64,000 nt of DNA from assembly GCF_904067045.1 (NCBI RefSeq), contig NZ_CAJFDC010000007.1:1-64000 (forward strand), read 5' to 3'. The stretch is from Pseudomonas sp. FEN. GTDB taxonomy: Bacteria; Pseudomonadota; Gammaproteobacteria; Pseudomonadales; Pseudomonadaceae. Both the position numbers and the translations under genes were made by a program. Positions 1 to 8,112 of the stretch are shown piece by piece (position 1 is the stretch's first letter; each line of letters starts with the position of its first letter). Below the pieces are notes generated by a model. The model made no database searches, was not told the origin of the DNA, and was given only the letters and a program-made list of their open reading frames with translations.

Positions 1-19
1 AAACCAGCTGTTAATGAGT

Positions 20-1023
20 TCATCTTTTACCTTTGGCGTCCTGGCGGATGCCATGCGTCAATTGCTCGACTAGATTAAGTGCTTCAGCCACAGCCTCGCG
101 CTTGATCACCAACCGCTGCCCAGATTTATACCGTGTGTCACCGGTTTTCCGGATGTAATCATCATCGACAATACCCTGTGTATGAGCGAGCAAATGACGC
201 TGCTGGAAGGCCGTTGTCAGTTGTTCCATCTCGACGACCGTAAGATGCTTGTCGTAACCGCCTCCTGTCGCGACAGCCCAAAGAGCTGAACCCTCGGCAA
301 GATTCTGAAATGCGTTGCGCCGGATCTGCACTGTCGGTGCTGTGTGCGCATGAAGCGCTTCTGCAACCCTCTGAAATGCCGTCACCGCATTCTGCAAAGC
401 GCCCTCAACGATCAGACGGCACGTGTTCTCAGCAGTATCTGCGTCTGTAATAGCAACTCTGATGGCGTCAACTGCTTCAAGCGACTGCCGGATACCCTGG
501 GCAGTGAGATCAAAGACAAGTTCCGCAGCATTTGCCCCGCAAGACGGACAGAAATATGCCGCCCCTACAACGGCATACCGACATCCGCATTCGCCACAGG
601 TTATCTTAAGACGCATGGGTGCTGCCGCAGCATAGGGGATTGGAACATGTTGAGGTCTGCTGTCCACCTTCATGCTCATTGAGATGAATCCGCCCCTAGA
701 CTGCCTCTGATTAAATCTCTGCGCATCAACGCGAAGCGCCCCCCCTAAAGCCGCTCGAACCTTCGCTAGAGCAACGTCCCGTGCATGATTAAGCTGTTCC
801 TGGGTCCACCAACTCCGAGCATTAGCGGTATGGCCGCAGAACGGACAAAAGACCTCCTCGTCCCTAACTTTATCCTCCAATCTGCCATCAGTACCTTGAA
901 CTGAGCTAAGCATTCTGGCGCGGGACACTCGCGATCAAAGTAGTTGTCATCGTCTGCGGAGATGGCGACCGTAGATTTTTCATCGCTAAGGTTTTGTAAT
1001 GCGCGGATTGTTTCTTCGAACAT
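20..1023 (-). pseudogene. Frameshifted double zinc-ribbon protein, function unknown
   Basis: Read leftward this is one gene split over two frames. The first part starts at 1023 (MFEETIRALQNL) behind a GGGAG box and holds a C-x4-C knuckle (ECPAPEC). The second part picks up near 876 with DKVRDEEVF and a CPFCG knuckle, and has a second ribbon (CGECG then CPSCG) further on. Adding one G to the TGGAGG at 874-877 joins the frames as W-R-D-K-V-R-D, which restores the first zinc ribbon, so a single-base deletion (or a base-calling error) is the likely cause. The middle is helical and rich in Ala, Val and Gln. I do not recognise a named family. It follows traJ on the same strand, where IncP plasmids would have the relaxase gene traI, but it shows no relaxase motifs. 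Confidence 0.6.
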
Positions 1024-1218
1024 CGCCAGTCTCCCAGCAGAGGCACCGTGAGTAAGGACTTCATCACACCCAAGCTAGCATCGTCGCCCTTGGGCCATCC
1101 CGATAATAGCTGCTCGCTAGCGGGAGTAAGAAAAGTCCCCGGGCGATGGTCAGGCAAGACACCATTCTAGCAATTGTCATCACTGAATTGGATTGCACAA
1201 TCCAAAGAATTCGAGGCG

Positions 1219-1599
1219 TCAGCCCCGACGCTTTCGAGCAAAAACGACAGCGCTCATTTTTTCCAGAATACCCGCTTGCAACTCACGAAAATCGATCATC
1301 ATTCGCTCGACCTCGAGCGAGCTTGCTCCCTGCCCGTTTTTCTCTGCAAGCCACAGCTTCAACAGGCCGGCAACCCGACCCAAGTCGCCGTTAATTCTGC
1401 AGAGATCAGCCACCGCCTTTAGGTCGACGACCGAGCGAATAGGCGTGTTCAGGCCCAAAGCGCGGAGGTAGCCTGAGCGGGACATACCAGCTTCTCTTGC
1501 ACGCTCGGTAATCGCCTCCTTTTCCTCGTCAGTAACCCAAACCTCGATTGGCTTGCCGCGTCGGCGAGGTGATGCTTTTTCTTTGGTGCCGATTGCCAT
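1219..1599 (-). CDS. traJ: TraJ-like relaxosome protein (oriT binding)
   Basis: In IncP plasmids TraJ binds the inverted repeat of oriT and guides the relaxase to the nick site. This 126-residue protein has the basic N-terminus, the G-K-P-I-E-V-W-V-T-D-E-E strand-helix start typical of ribbon-helix-helix TraJ/MobC proteins, then GYLRALGL, PIRSVVD and INGDLGRVAGLLKLWL, which are family hallmarks. The open frame extends upstream to 1737, but the start at 1599 (MAIGTKEKAS) has AGGAG five bases ahead and leaves the candidate oriT noncoding. It is divergent from traK, with oriT between them, as in RP4. No relaxase gene follows it inside the window. Confidence 0.85.
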   Translation of the reverse strand: MAIGTKEKASPRRRGKPIEVWVTDEEKEAITERAREAGMSRSGYLRALGLNTPIRSVVDLKAVADLCRINGDLGRVAGLLKLWLAEKNGQGASSLEVERMMIDFRELQAGILEKMSAVVFARKRRG

Positions 1600-1706
1600 G
1601 GGCGCTCCTGTGTTTGCCTTGCTTTTGCTCCTAGACGCGGCAGCGGCTGTGCGCCTTGCAGAACAAGATACGTTGAGCCGAAGGCGAATAAGTGGCAGTG
1701 GTGGAT

Positions 1707-1746
1707 GGGTTCGGGCTTGCCCGTACCCGTACAACACACATCTTGC
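1707..1746. other. Candidate IncP-type origin of transfer (oriT) with nick site
   Basis: Between divergent traJ and traK there is an inverted repeat with 10-bp arms (1707-1716 GGGTTCGGGC and 1719-1728 GCCCGTACCC, one mismatch, 2-nt loop). Seventeen bases after it comes CATCTTG/C at 1739-1746, which fits the YATCYTG/Y nick consensus of the IncP/Ti relaxase family. The order traJ, inverted repeat, nick, traK matches RP4. Nick position is inferred from the consensus only. Confidence 0.65.
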
Positions 1747-1767
1747 CGTCCGATTCGACGCTATTAC

Positions 1768-1888
1768 ATGCGTATCTCTGCGAACGGATCATATCTAGCA
1801 TACCTAAGCATACTTACGCATGCCTACGCATTTATGAGCTAGATTACGCATGGTCCGTAAACAATTTTTTGCGCATACTTGCGTAACC
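1768..1888. repeat. TACGCAT repeat array between oriT and traK
   Basis: An AT-rich stretch holds TACGCAT at 1815-1821, 1825-1831 and 1845-1851, its reverse ATGCGTA at 1768-1774, and diverged forms such as AGCATAC near 1798 and 1806 and GCGCATACTTGCGTA near 1871. In RP4, TraK binds and bends the DNA between nic and traK, so these are candidate TraK sites. That role is inferred. Confidence 0.5.
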
Positions 1889-1907
1889 ATGCTTAAGCGG
1901 AGGTTCG

Positions 1908-2273
1908 ATGACGAAGACACCAAAAGAAGGGCTTGCTGGCGCGGGGCGGGTGGCGTTTTTAGCGCGCCTCGATGAGTTTCGGGGTCTCATTCAAGCCGGT
2001 TGGCCGGTGACGGTCGTTTATGAGAACCACGGCGGAGATAACACGGGGCTGAGCTACAGCCAGTTCGCTCGGTACGTAGGAAAGTACATCCGCAAGCCGA
2101 CCAAGCGTGGCGCCCAGCAGCCCACAATTTCTGACGAAATAACAATTCCGGTAGCGCCGGTGCCAGAACAAATGCAGTCCGCCCTCCCAACGGTACCCGC
2201 CCCTATGTCGAAGCCACGACCTGGGTTCCGGCATGACCCAAGCAGCGGCAATAACCGTGATGATCTTATATAG
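1908..2273 (+). CDS. traK: TraK-like oriT-binding accessory protein
   Basis: TraK wraps oriT-proximal DNA and aids nicking by the relaxosome. The 121-residue product has a helical N-terminal half (AFLARLDEFRGLIQAGWPVTVVYE, then GLSYSQFARYVGKYI) that parallels the TraK pattern of a winged DNA-binding region, then a Pro-rich linker and the short tail PGFRHDPSS...DDLI, similar to the G-F-x-F-x-P...D-L-L tail of RP4 TraK. A GGAGG box lies just ahead of the ATG. It is transcribed away from oriT and is the first gene before the trb genes. Length is close to the family (about 130 residues). Confidence 0.75.
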   Translation: MTKTPKEGLAGAGRVAFLARLDEFRGLIQAGWPVTVVYENHGGDNTGLSYSQFARYVGKYIRKPTKRGAQQPTISDEITIPVAPVPEQMQSALPTVPAPMSKPRPGFRHDPSSGNNRDDLI

Positions 2274-2451
2274 CCTTCTAAGGGTTTAGCCTTTTCGGCT
2301 GCACATCTTTCTAGCGGCCCAAAGCACCTACTGCAAGTAGAAGCACAATATTCGGTACATTCCGAACAGGGCGGATTGAACAAATAATCGCCAAGAATTG
2401 ATCTTCCCTATGTCAACCTAATTAGCCAATCATTCCATCGATGCAACCGGC

Positions 2452-2490
2452 ATGTCCGGGCACGATCAGGCACTGACCAAAGTGACTGAT
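2452..2490 (-). promoter_or_regulatory. Operator-like element, copy A (upstream of trbJ)
   Basis: On the minus strand 2454-2473 reads GTGCCTGATCGTGCCCGGAC, identical to 9781-9800 on the plus strand. The match extends outward through ATCAGTCAC and TTGG on the 5' side. This copy lies just upstream of trbJ and the other lies between two regulator genes, so a shared regulator of transfer and maintenance genes is likely. The binding protein is unknown. Confidence 0.5.
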
Positions 2491-2502
2491 AGAGGCCGGG
2501 AA

Positions 2503-3344
2503 ATGCACCAAAAAATCATAACGTCCATTATCGCCAAAACGCCGCTGACAACAATTCCCCTGCGCGAAACGACCGTTTCTACTGCTCGGGAACTCCGTCG
2601 TAAGGCGGCCTATGGTGCCAAAATTGCCGTAGCCGTCTTTTTCGGATTGGCCATGTACATCGCTCCCCCCCGGCTTACGCCATCTATTGCTCGAACTGCT
2701 CGACGTTCTATCAGCAAATGTTCGAGTACGTCGAGGCCGTTAATACCGCCTTGAACACCGCCGAGACATTACAGACGCAAATTCAGCAGTATCAGAACAT
2801 GGTCACTCAAGGCACCGGCTTGCCCAGCTCAATGTTCGGCAGCGTCGCGGCCGATCTCAAAAAAGTGGCTAACATCTACACCCGCTCGCAGTCTCTAGGC
2901 CGCCAGATCCAGAACATGGACTCACAGTTCAATACGGCTTTTCCCGGCTTTCAATCCTATCTGAATCAAGCTGCAAACTCGGCAGAAGTACCGGCGGGTG
3001 AGCGCTATCAGAAGTGGTCAGAGCAAAACCGCGACAGCGTGAAAATGGCGCTTGAGGCGGCGAACCTCAACACCAGCACTTTCGAGTCTGAGGACACCCA
3101 GCTCGATCACATGGTGGCTCGCTCACAGTCGGCCGTGGGCCGAATGCAAGCCATTCAGGCAGGCAACGAGATAGCCTCTCAGAACGTTCAGCAGTTGCAA
3201 AAGCTGCGCGATCTACTGGCCACGCAAATAACCATGCAAGGCAACTATATGGCTCAGCAGGGCGACCGGAAGGCTGCTAGCGAAGCCGCCGAGCAAAAGT
3301 TCGAGGCCCGTAAAAACAACTGGGGGCCTTCCGAGGATTTCTAA
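2503..3344 (+). pseudogene. trbJ: TrbJ-like mating-pair formation protein, frameshifted at a 7-C tract
   Basis: TrbJ (VirB5-like) is a periplasmic protein of the P-type type IV secretion system, linked to the pilus tip. The downstream frame (ATG at 2718) gives 208 residues of long helices (FEYVEAVNTALNTAETL...) and a tail ending in WGPSEDF. In that frame the preceding codons read A-Y-A-I-Y-C-S-N-C-S-T-F-Y-Q-Q, the end of a signal peptide. The hydrophobic part (KIAVAVFFGLAMYIAPP) sits in another frame that opens at 2503 (or 2452). The two meet at seven Cs (2665-2671); five or eight Cs would restore one protein with a cleavable signal. As given, the main frame would make a TrbJ without its export signal. 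The 2503 start is preferred because 2452 lies inside an operator-like repeat. Confidence 0.7.
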
Positions 3345-3346
3345 CC

Positions 3347-3532
3347 ATGTTCATATCTAAAAATCTGATCGTTGGGTTATGCATCGCCTCCGCTCTTGGT
3401 GGCTCTGCTCTATCTGGATTCATTGTTTCTATCCGCACCGATTGCGTGGCTGTTGAGCGGTCGATGCAATCAGACACGGATAAGAACTTTGAAGCACGGA
3501 AAAACAACTGGGGCCCGTCTGAGGATTTCTAA
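3347..3532 (+). CDS. trbK: Small TrbK-position membrane protein with duplicated TrbJ tail
   Basis: In IncP plasmids trbK, between trbJ and trbL, encodes a small entry-exclusion protein. This 61-residue product occupies that slot, two bases after trbJ. It has one N-terminal hydrophobic segment (about residues 6-28) but no clear lipobox, unlike RP4 TrbK. Its last 14 residues, FEARKNNWGPSEDF, are identical to the last 14 of TrbJ, although codons differ at several places. The match also reaches into the DNA after the stop (GATTTCTAAC-ATG). The name rests on position and size only; it could be a TrbJ-derived duplicate with another job. Confidence 0.5.
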   Translation: MFISKNLIVGLCIASALGGSALSGFIVSIRTDCVAVERSMQSDTDKNFEARKNNWGPSEDF

Positions 3533-3534
3533 CT

Positions 3535-5145
3535 ATGCAACGCTCAACATTTCTGGCACTCGTCAGTGCAATGCTCTTGCTTTCGGCCGGTAGCGCGATG
3601 GCAGCAGGAGATGTAACTCAAAGTAATGAAATGAACGGGCTTTTGCGGATGCTTTATCAAGCGGCAAGTGAATGGTCCCCACGGCTACAGGGGTATGCAA
3701 ACAGATTGCTGGCTTCTCTCGCTCTCATCCAATTGGTTTGGACGTTCATGCCTTTAGTTATGAAACAAGCTGACTTAGGCGAAGTTGTCGGCGAGCTGAT
3801 CCGCTTGTTCATGGTCATTGGCTTTTTCTACGCAGTCATTGAGCACTCCGTACCATGGGCGACAGCCGTAGTGGATAGCTTCCGAGAAGCTGCGGGCACA
3901 GCTAGTGGTTCGGGCCGTGCGCTTCAGCCTGGCGATATGTTCGCGGTGGCCGTCAACTTCTCACGCACCATCGTGGAAGGAATTTCGCTTTTTTCCCCGG
4001 GTAAAGCAGTCCTTATCGCGCTTGTTGGCTGCTTGGTTTTACTGTGCTTCGCCTTTATCGCGGCATTCATGTTTGTGACGCTTGTAGAATCGTACGTCAT
4101 CATCAATGCCTCCGCGCTGTTCTTCGGTTTCGGTGGTTCGCAATGGACTCGCGATTTTGCAATTGCACCACTCCGCTTCGTTGTTGCAGTGGGTGCCAAG
4201 CTGTTCGTCTTAACATTGATCGTAGGAATTATTGTCACTTCGGCTAAGTCCTGGTTAGCGGCTTATACCAATGACGAAGCATCTCTGATGACATTGGCAG
4301 GTTTGGCTTTGGTATGCGCCTACCTGACCAAGACTATTCCCGAACTGATTGGCGGGATGATCAGCGGCACGTCACTGGGTGGAGGTTCGGCCATCGGTGG
4401 AATGGCAGCGGCTGGCGCTGCCGGTGCTGCTGCCGCAGTCGCCACCATCGCCACGGCCGGTGCCGCTGCGCCCGTTGCCACTGGTGCGCTTGGAGCTGCC
4501 AGTGGTGGTGCAAGTGCCGCAGGGGCGGCTGGTAGCGGAGGATTGGCTGGCTCTATTAACTCCAGCTTTGCCGGTGCGGCAAACTCCGGCATCGGTGCAG
4601 CGGCCTCAATGGGCAACGCCGCGTCCTCTGGAGTGGGTGCCAGCACTGGTGGCGGTGCAGCCATCAAAGTCTCTACATCAGCAGGGTCGAGCGTAGGTGG
4701 CAGTGCCGCTAAAGCGACGCCCAGCCCTGCCCAACCACCTAACAGCGGCGTGCAGCAGGCCGCCAAGCAGGCTGGAAAGGTAGTGCAAGACAACGACGAC
4801 AAAGACAAACAACAAGAGACACCAAAAAGGGGTACTGAAGTGTCGGGAAATTCCCTATCTCAAGCGGCGAATGGAGGTGCGAAGGTGCTCGGGGTGATGG
4901 CTTCAATGGCTGTACCGGGCATGGAGAATGCGCACGGCCTATCCCTTGGTGCTGGATCAACCCCACCTTCAAATAGCGAAGCCAATTCGACCGCTCCAAA
5001 CAACCGCGGAGAGTTAGCCGCTGATTCCGAGCAGGGGGATTCCAACGTGATCCGTCCAGCCTCAGACGCAAGCCCTACTACTGGTCGCCTAGCCTCGCTG
5101 AGTGTGCCGGGTACGGCCTCCAACAACGAAAAAACGGGGAAATAA
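3535..5145 (+). CDS. trbL: TrbL/VirB6-like conjugative inner-membrane protein
   Basis: TrbL is the polytopic inner-membrane channel component of P-type conjugation systems, the counterpart of VirB6. The 536-residue protein has a signal-like N-terminus (about 1-23), then several membrane helices between about residues 60 and 275 (LIRLFMVIGFFYAVIEHS, VLIALVGCLVLLCFAFIAAF, FVLTLIVGIIV and others). The second half is a long low-complexity region rich in Ala, Gly and Ser, then Asn/Ser-rich, as in many TrbL proteins. The start lies two bases after the previous stop. It closes the recognisable trbJ-K-L cluster; other trb genes are absent nearby. Confidence 0.85.
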   Translation: MQRSTFLALVSAMLLLSAGSAMAAGDVTQSNEMNGLLRMLYQAASEWSPRLQGYANRLLASLALIQLVWTFMPLVMKQADLGEVVGELIRLFMVIGFFYAVIEHSVPWATAVVDSFREAAGTASGSGRALQPGDMFAVAVNFSRTIVEGISLFSPGKAVLIALVGCLVLLCFAFIAAFMFVTLVESYVIINASALFFGFGGSQWTRDFAIAPLRFVVAVGAKLFVLTLIVGIIVTSAKSWLAAYTNDEASLMTLAGLALVCAYLTKTIPELIGGMISGTSLGGGSAIGGMAAAGAAGAAAAVATIATAGAAAPVATGALGAASGGASAAGAAGSGGLAGSINSSFAGAANSGIGAAASMGNAASSGVGASTGGGAAIKVSTSAGSSVGGSAAKATPSPAQPPNSGVQQAAKQAGKVVQDNDDKDKQQETPKRGTEVSGNSLSQAANGGAKVLGVMASMAVPGMENAHGLSLGAGSTPPSNSEANSTAPNNRGELAADSEQGDSNVIRPASDASPTTGRLASLSVPGTASNNEKTGK

Positions 5146-5147
5146 TC

Positions 5148-5468
5148 ATGATGGAATTTCTGATGTTCGCTGGATTCGCAGTATTCGCCTTTACGTTCGC
5201 CGTTGGCATGTGGGCACTCGGCCGGTGGTTGCGAAGCAAAGGTTACGGGCCGCAGCTAGATAAGCTGGATCGGCAATACACGGCGTTGCAGCTTCGCGCT
5301 AGCCCGTTCGCACTGTCCGCTTCTTATCGTATGTTTGTCGGGGCGCAAGCTCTGAGTCGCCTGCCTTTGCTGGGTAATAAGGATAACGTAGTCCTGAACA
5401 AAGAAATTTTGATGGCCATCCGAACCGCGCACGAATTACGAAAGCGAGAGAACGCTGGTAATGTTTGA
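5148..5468 (+). CDS. Small membrane protein at end of trb cluster, function unknown
   Basis: The start codon lies two bases after trbL, so it is in the same transcript. The 106-residue product has one strong N-terminal membrane segment (about residues 5-25, MFAGFAVFAFTFAVGMWALG) followed by a charged, helical C-terminal domain that should face the cytoplasm (…KEILMAIRTAHELRKRENAG). In RP4 this place is held by TrbM, but I see no similarity to it. A terminator follows directly. A role in mating or exclusion is suggested only by position. Confidence 0.7.
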   Translation: MMEFLMFAGFAVFAFTFAVGMWALGRWLRSKGYGPQLDKLDRQYTALQLRASPFALSASYRMFVGAQALSRLPLLGNKDNVVLNKEILMAIRTAHELRKRENAGNV

Positions 5469-5492
5469 CCACTATTAATTACTAAGAGCTAA

Positions 5493-5514
5493 CCCCGCGT
5501 CAGTGCGGGGTTTT
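5493..5514 (+). terminator. Rho-independent terminator after the trb cluster
   Basis: A CCCCGC/GCGGGG stem (5493-5498 and 5505-5510) with a 6-nt loop is followed by TTTT, 25 bp after the last gene of the cluster. Bases 5515-5896 beyond it hold no gene I can support and mark the switch to AT-rich DNA. Confidence 0.8.
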
Positions 5515-5896
5515 GCTCGCCAGTTGCACCAAGATAACCTCTGGCAAACGACCTGAGCGATTTCTACATTAAGCCAGCAACATTAATTTTCGCGATCTGA
5601 ACAACAGTTTTGGCAGATCCAGGGGCGTTTCGAGCAAACGCAATGGGCACGCCAGCATACGGTTACCCCGCGAAACTCCTTTTTGATGTCCAATGGCAGC
5701 AGACCAAGGAGCGAGGTAAGACTGCATTAGCAATTTATGTTTCGATCTCGTTGCTGTTCAAAATTATGCGCAATCGGATTTCTTTACTCCCCACTAAGAA
5801 CCATCGGTTCTGTCGCTTCTATCGCAAGCCAATGCCACCTTTTTAGCGGTTGTGAATCCCGAAAAAAACGATTCGCGTTCGAAAATTGTTTGAGCA

Positions 5897-6784
5897 TTAA
5901 ATATCGGCAGATCTCATAGCTTGATCAATAGTCGTGAATTGAGTGTACGAATTATTTCCTCCGGATAAATCTCTTTGGATGCCAAAATTTTTGCATACTA
6001 GAACATACTCCATCAAATCAACAGGTCGAGCTGGAATTACTGGAGGAGGACCTGCAATTACTTTCTTATCAGCCTTGAGGATAGTCATAGAGTTAGGCCT
6101 GCTTCGAAACTGAAAATAGGCAATTTCACAAGCCCATACTCGATGAGCCATCATACATTGACCTTCATGCTCAGAAGTGTTCTTTAAGCGTTCAACTCTA
6201 AGCACTTGATCCTCATTCCAAAGAGCGATAGCATTTGAATTCAAGGTTCTTCCGCGATCCCAGAAGGTAACAAATATAAACTTCTTACCTATATCGATAC
6301 CTAATGCACCTGTATAAGAGCAATGGACCAAATCAAAATGAGTCTCTGGAGTTAAAGAGTCAAGAATGAAAACACTCCCAAACGGTGAAGGATCAGTTAT
6401 TCCGCCATCAGCCCAATTTTGATAAAGAGTGCGAAAAATAGTCACATGATAATTAAACCCCCTCAAATCAATTATCGCGTCGGAATTTGGATCCCTAATA
6501 TCGTCTTTAAGAGTCGAGTCCCTAGCAAGAAGACCCACATGAATCTTTAGCGCCCACAAGTAAACTTCGTCCAAATTGAAAACGCCCTGAGATATCCGCC
6601 CCTCAATCTCTGAGAACTTCCTATTATGGGATGACTCAGCGGGAACTACTGCGTGCTTGTATTGCAAGAAAGACCCATTGGGAAGACCTAGCTTTTCATT
6701 TCCAAGCCTCATCCTTTGCTGAAGCCAAACAGGTATCACATGCTCTTTTGTGTCGGGCTCGGAACCACTAAACAAACATTTCAA
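5897..6784 (-). CDS. HNH-like protein of unknown function (putative defence cargo)
   Basis: The 295-residue protein opens with MKCLFSGSEPDTKEHVIPVW. Proteins of the C-x2-C...EH(I/V)IP-x-W type followed by a C/H-N motif belong to a diverged HNH endonuclease group; here E-H-V-I-P-V-W and a later S-S-H-N-R-K-F-S-E-I-E are seen, but the second zinc cysteine is replaced (CLFSGS), so metal binding or activity is uncertain. The rest has no motif I recognise. Base composition is clearly AT-rich compared with the trb genes and with the rep gene. Together with the HEPN gene upstream on the same strand it makes a two-gene cargo block, about 200 bp apart, inside a mobile element. Function is inferred. 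Confidence 0.6.
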   Translation of the reverse strand: MKCLFSGSEPDTKEHVIPVWLQQRMRLGNEKLGLPNGSFLQYKHAVVPAESSHNRKFSEIEGRISQGVFNLDEVYLWALKIHVGLLARDSTLKDDIRDPNSDAIIDLRGFNYHVTIFRTLYQNWADGGITDPSPFGSVFILDSLTPETHFDLVHCSYTGALGIDIGKKFIFVTFWDRGRTLNSNAIALWNEDQVLRVERLKNTSEHEGQCMMAHRVWACEIAYFQFRSRPNSMTILKADKKVIAGPPPVIPARPVDLMEYVLVCKNFGIQRDLSGGNNSYTQFTTIDQAMRSADI

Positions 6785-6987
6785 AAAACACCTCTTCTAA
6801 ACAAGCCAACGCGCCTAGTAAATTGAGACTCAGCAAATCTAAGGTAGCCTTATAAGTTATACAACACACATTAGCCATTTACTTCAGAGAAAAAACTCAT
6901 CATCTCTCAAAGCTTCATACTCACGAGAAAAAATTTTAAAAACCATAATTGGCGCCGTCGACTATATCATTGCGCCTAATTTATGAA

Positions 6988-7647
6988 TTACCAAGGTCGC
7001 AAACCAGTCTCTCTCTCCAAATAGTCTGCAACGGTTTTTTCTGTTCTGTACACAATCTGAATTACATGATTTAGATATTGAAAACCAACCGACTTTTTTA
7101 CTGCGTCCTTATCGCGAATTCGATGAGCTATGTTGCCCCTGATCGTAATGTATTCATCTAACTTATCAGCAGCTCTCGTAGCCGACATCTTTTCCCACCG
7201 CCAGCAGCTGCTAATCTGGGGAATCCCTATCAGCTCTTCATATAGTTTGTTCACTTGTGGAGTTTTTGGAGTATTAAGTGTACCTACCCACTTATCGAGA
7301 ACTTCGCCTTTATGGGCTTCCAGAACTGCTCGCCATCCATCGTCGGAGAGCTGCCAAAGCAATTCAGGATTTTTTTGTTCCACTAATCCCTTTACAGAGT
7401 AATTCCTTATCTTTAGCGGTATGCGATCAGCGCTATCCACATTCGCAAGGAGAAAATCGAACGCTTCGGTCGCTAAATCCTCAATATAGGACTCCCAACA
7501 AGCCGTCACGAAAACAATCACCGATCTATTCAGGACTTCTACGCCATACTTTCTACCTGGACCTTGACCCGCATAATCCTCGTGAATGGTCCAAAGCTGC
7601 TCGATATCTTCTTGGTTAGCTTGAAAACTCGCCACTGCTTGCGACAT
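6988..7647 (-). CDS. HEPN-domain protein, RiboL-PSP-HEPN type (putative RNase)
   Basis: HEPN proteins are often metal-independent RNases in toxin-antitoxin and abortive-infection systems. This 219-residue protein carries the R-x4-H signature as I-R-G-N-I-A-H (R170, H175), inside a C-terminal helix, and the N-terminal pattern SVIVFVTACWESYIEDLATEAF typical of the RiboL-PSP-HEPN group. The start chosen is the ATG at 7647, which has GGAG eight bases ahead; an in-frame GTG at 7656 overlaps that box. It is AT-rich and lies upstream of the HNH-like gene on the same strand. No separate antitoxin-like gene is visible. The RNase role is by family, not shown here. Confidence 0.75.
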   Translation of the reverse strand: MSQAVASFQANQEDIEQLWTIHEDYAGQGPGRKYGVEVLNRSVIVFVTACWESYIEDLATEAFDFLLANVDSADRIPLKIRNYSVKGLVEQKNPELLWQLSDDGWRAVLEAHKGEVLDKWVGTLNTPKTPQVNKLYEELIGIPQISSCWRWEKMSATRAADKLDEYITIRGNIAHRIRDKDAVKKSVGFQYLNHVIQIVYRTEKTVADYLERETGLRPW

Positions 7648-7852
7648 TTGATTCACTCCATGAGATCAAAACGCCAGCATACATAAAACTGCCACTTTCC
7701 AACAGAGGCGACTGCTTTCTGTACGTTCCTACGCAGGTTGAACATCATTTTGATGCTGGAACCAGACGAAGCAGGAAATCCACAAAAACCCGGATTTTTG
7801 CTGATCGTCTCCTCCAACGAGTACACCGGATTAGGCGCACTGGGGGACCGGA

Positions 7853-8110
7853 CGAATGCGGACAGACGGTCAGTGGAACCGGAGACGCCCGAGAACCGCA
7901 GAGAGGGGATACCCATTACTAATACGCACCGACTTTGAACACCTTTCAGAGCAACCGTGATTAAACTGAAAGCCTTTCTTGATCAGACAGTTCAGGCCTC
8001 AGCCAAAAACTCGGAGGCTACGCCATTAGTAATACGGACGGACCTGGGACACCTCTTGGGCCGCAGTCCAAAACGATAGCGATTCGCCGCTGGTAATGCG
8101 GACGGACGAG
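7853..8110. repeat. Iteron-like repeats downstream of the rep gene
   Basis: The gap from 7648 to 8112 holds no convincing gene. It has repeated copies of TAATRCGGACGGAC: ATTAGTAATACGGACGGAC near 8024-8042, CTGGTAATGCGGACGGAC near 8090-8107, a diverged ATTACTAATACGCACCGAC near 7915-7933 and GAATGCGGACAGACGG near 7854-7869. Spacing is irregular, about 60-110 bp. They could be binding sites of the adjacent replication protein or part of an origin. The role is inference. Confidence 0.45.
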
Positions 8111-8112
8111 GA

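Noticed and set aside
1146..1471. Plus-strand frames opposite traJ
   Set aside because: Shadow frames of traJ with no motifs.
5610..5846. A 78-codon frame in the gap after the trb cluster
   Set aside because: No ribosome site, no family resemblance, and composition differs from neighbouring genes.
7653..7916. An 87-codon frame just upstream of the HEPN gene
   Set aside because: Position could suggest an antitoxin, but the sequence has no structure expected of one and the start is weak; it overlaps the repeat region.
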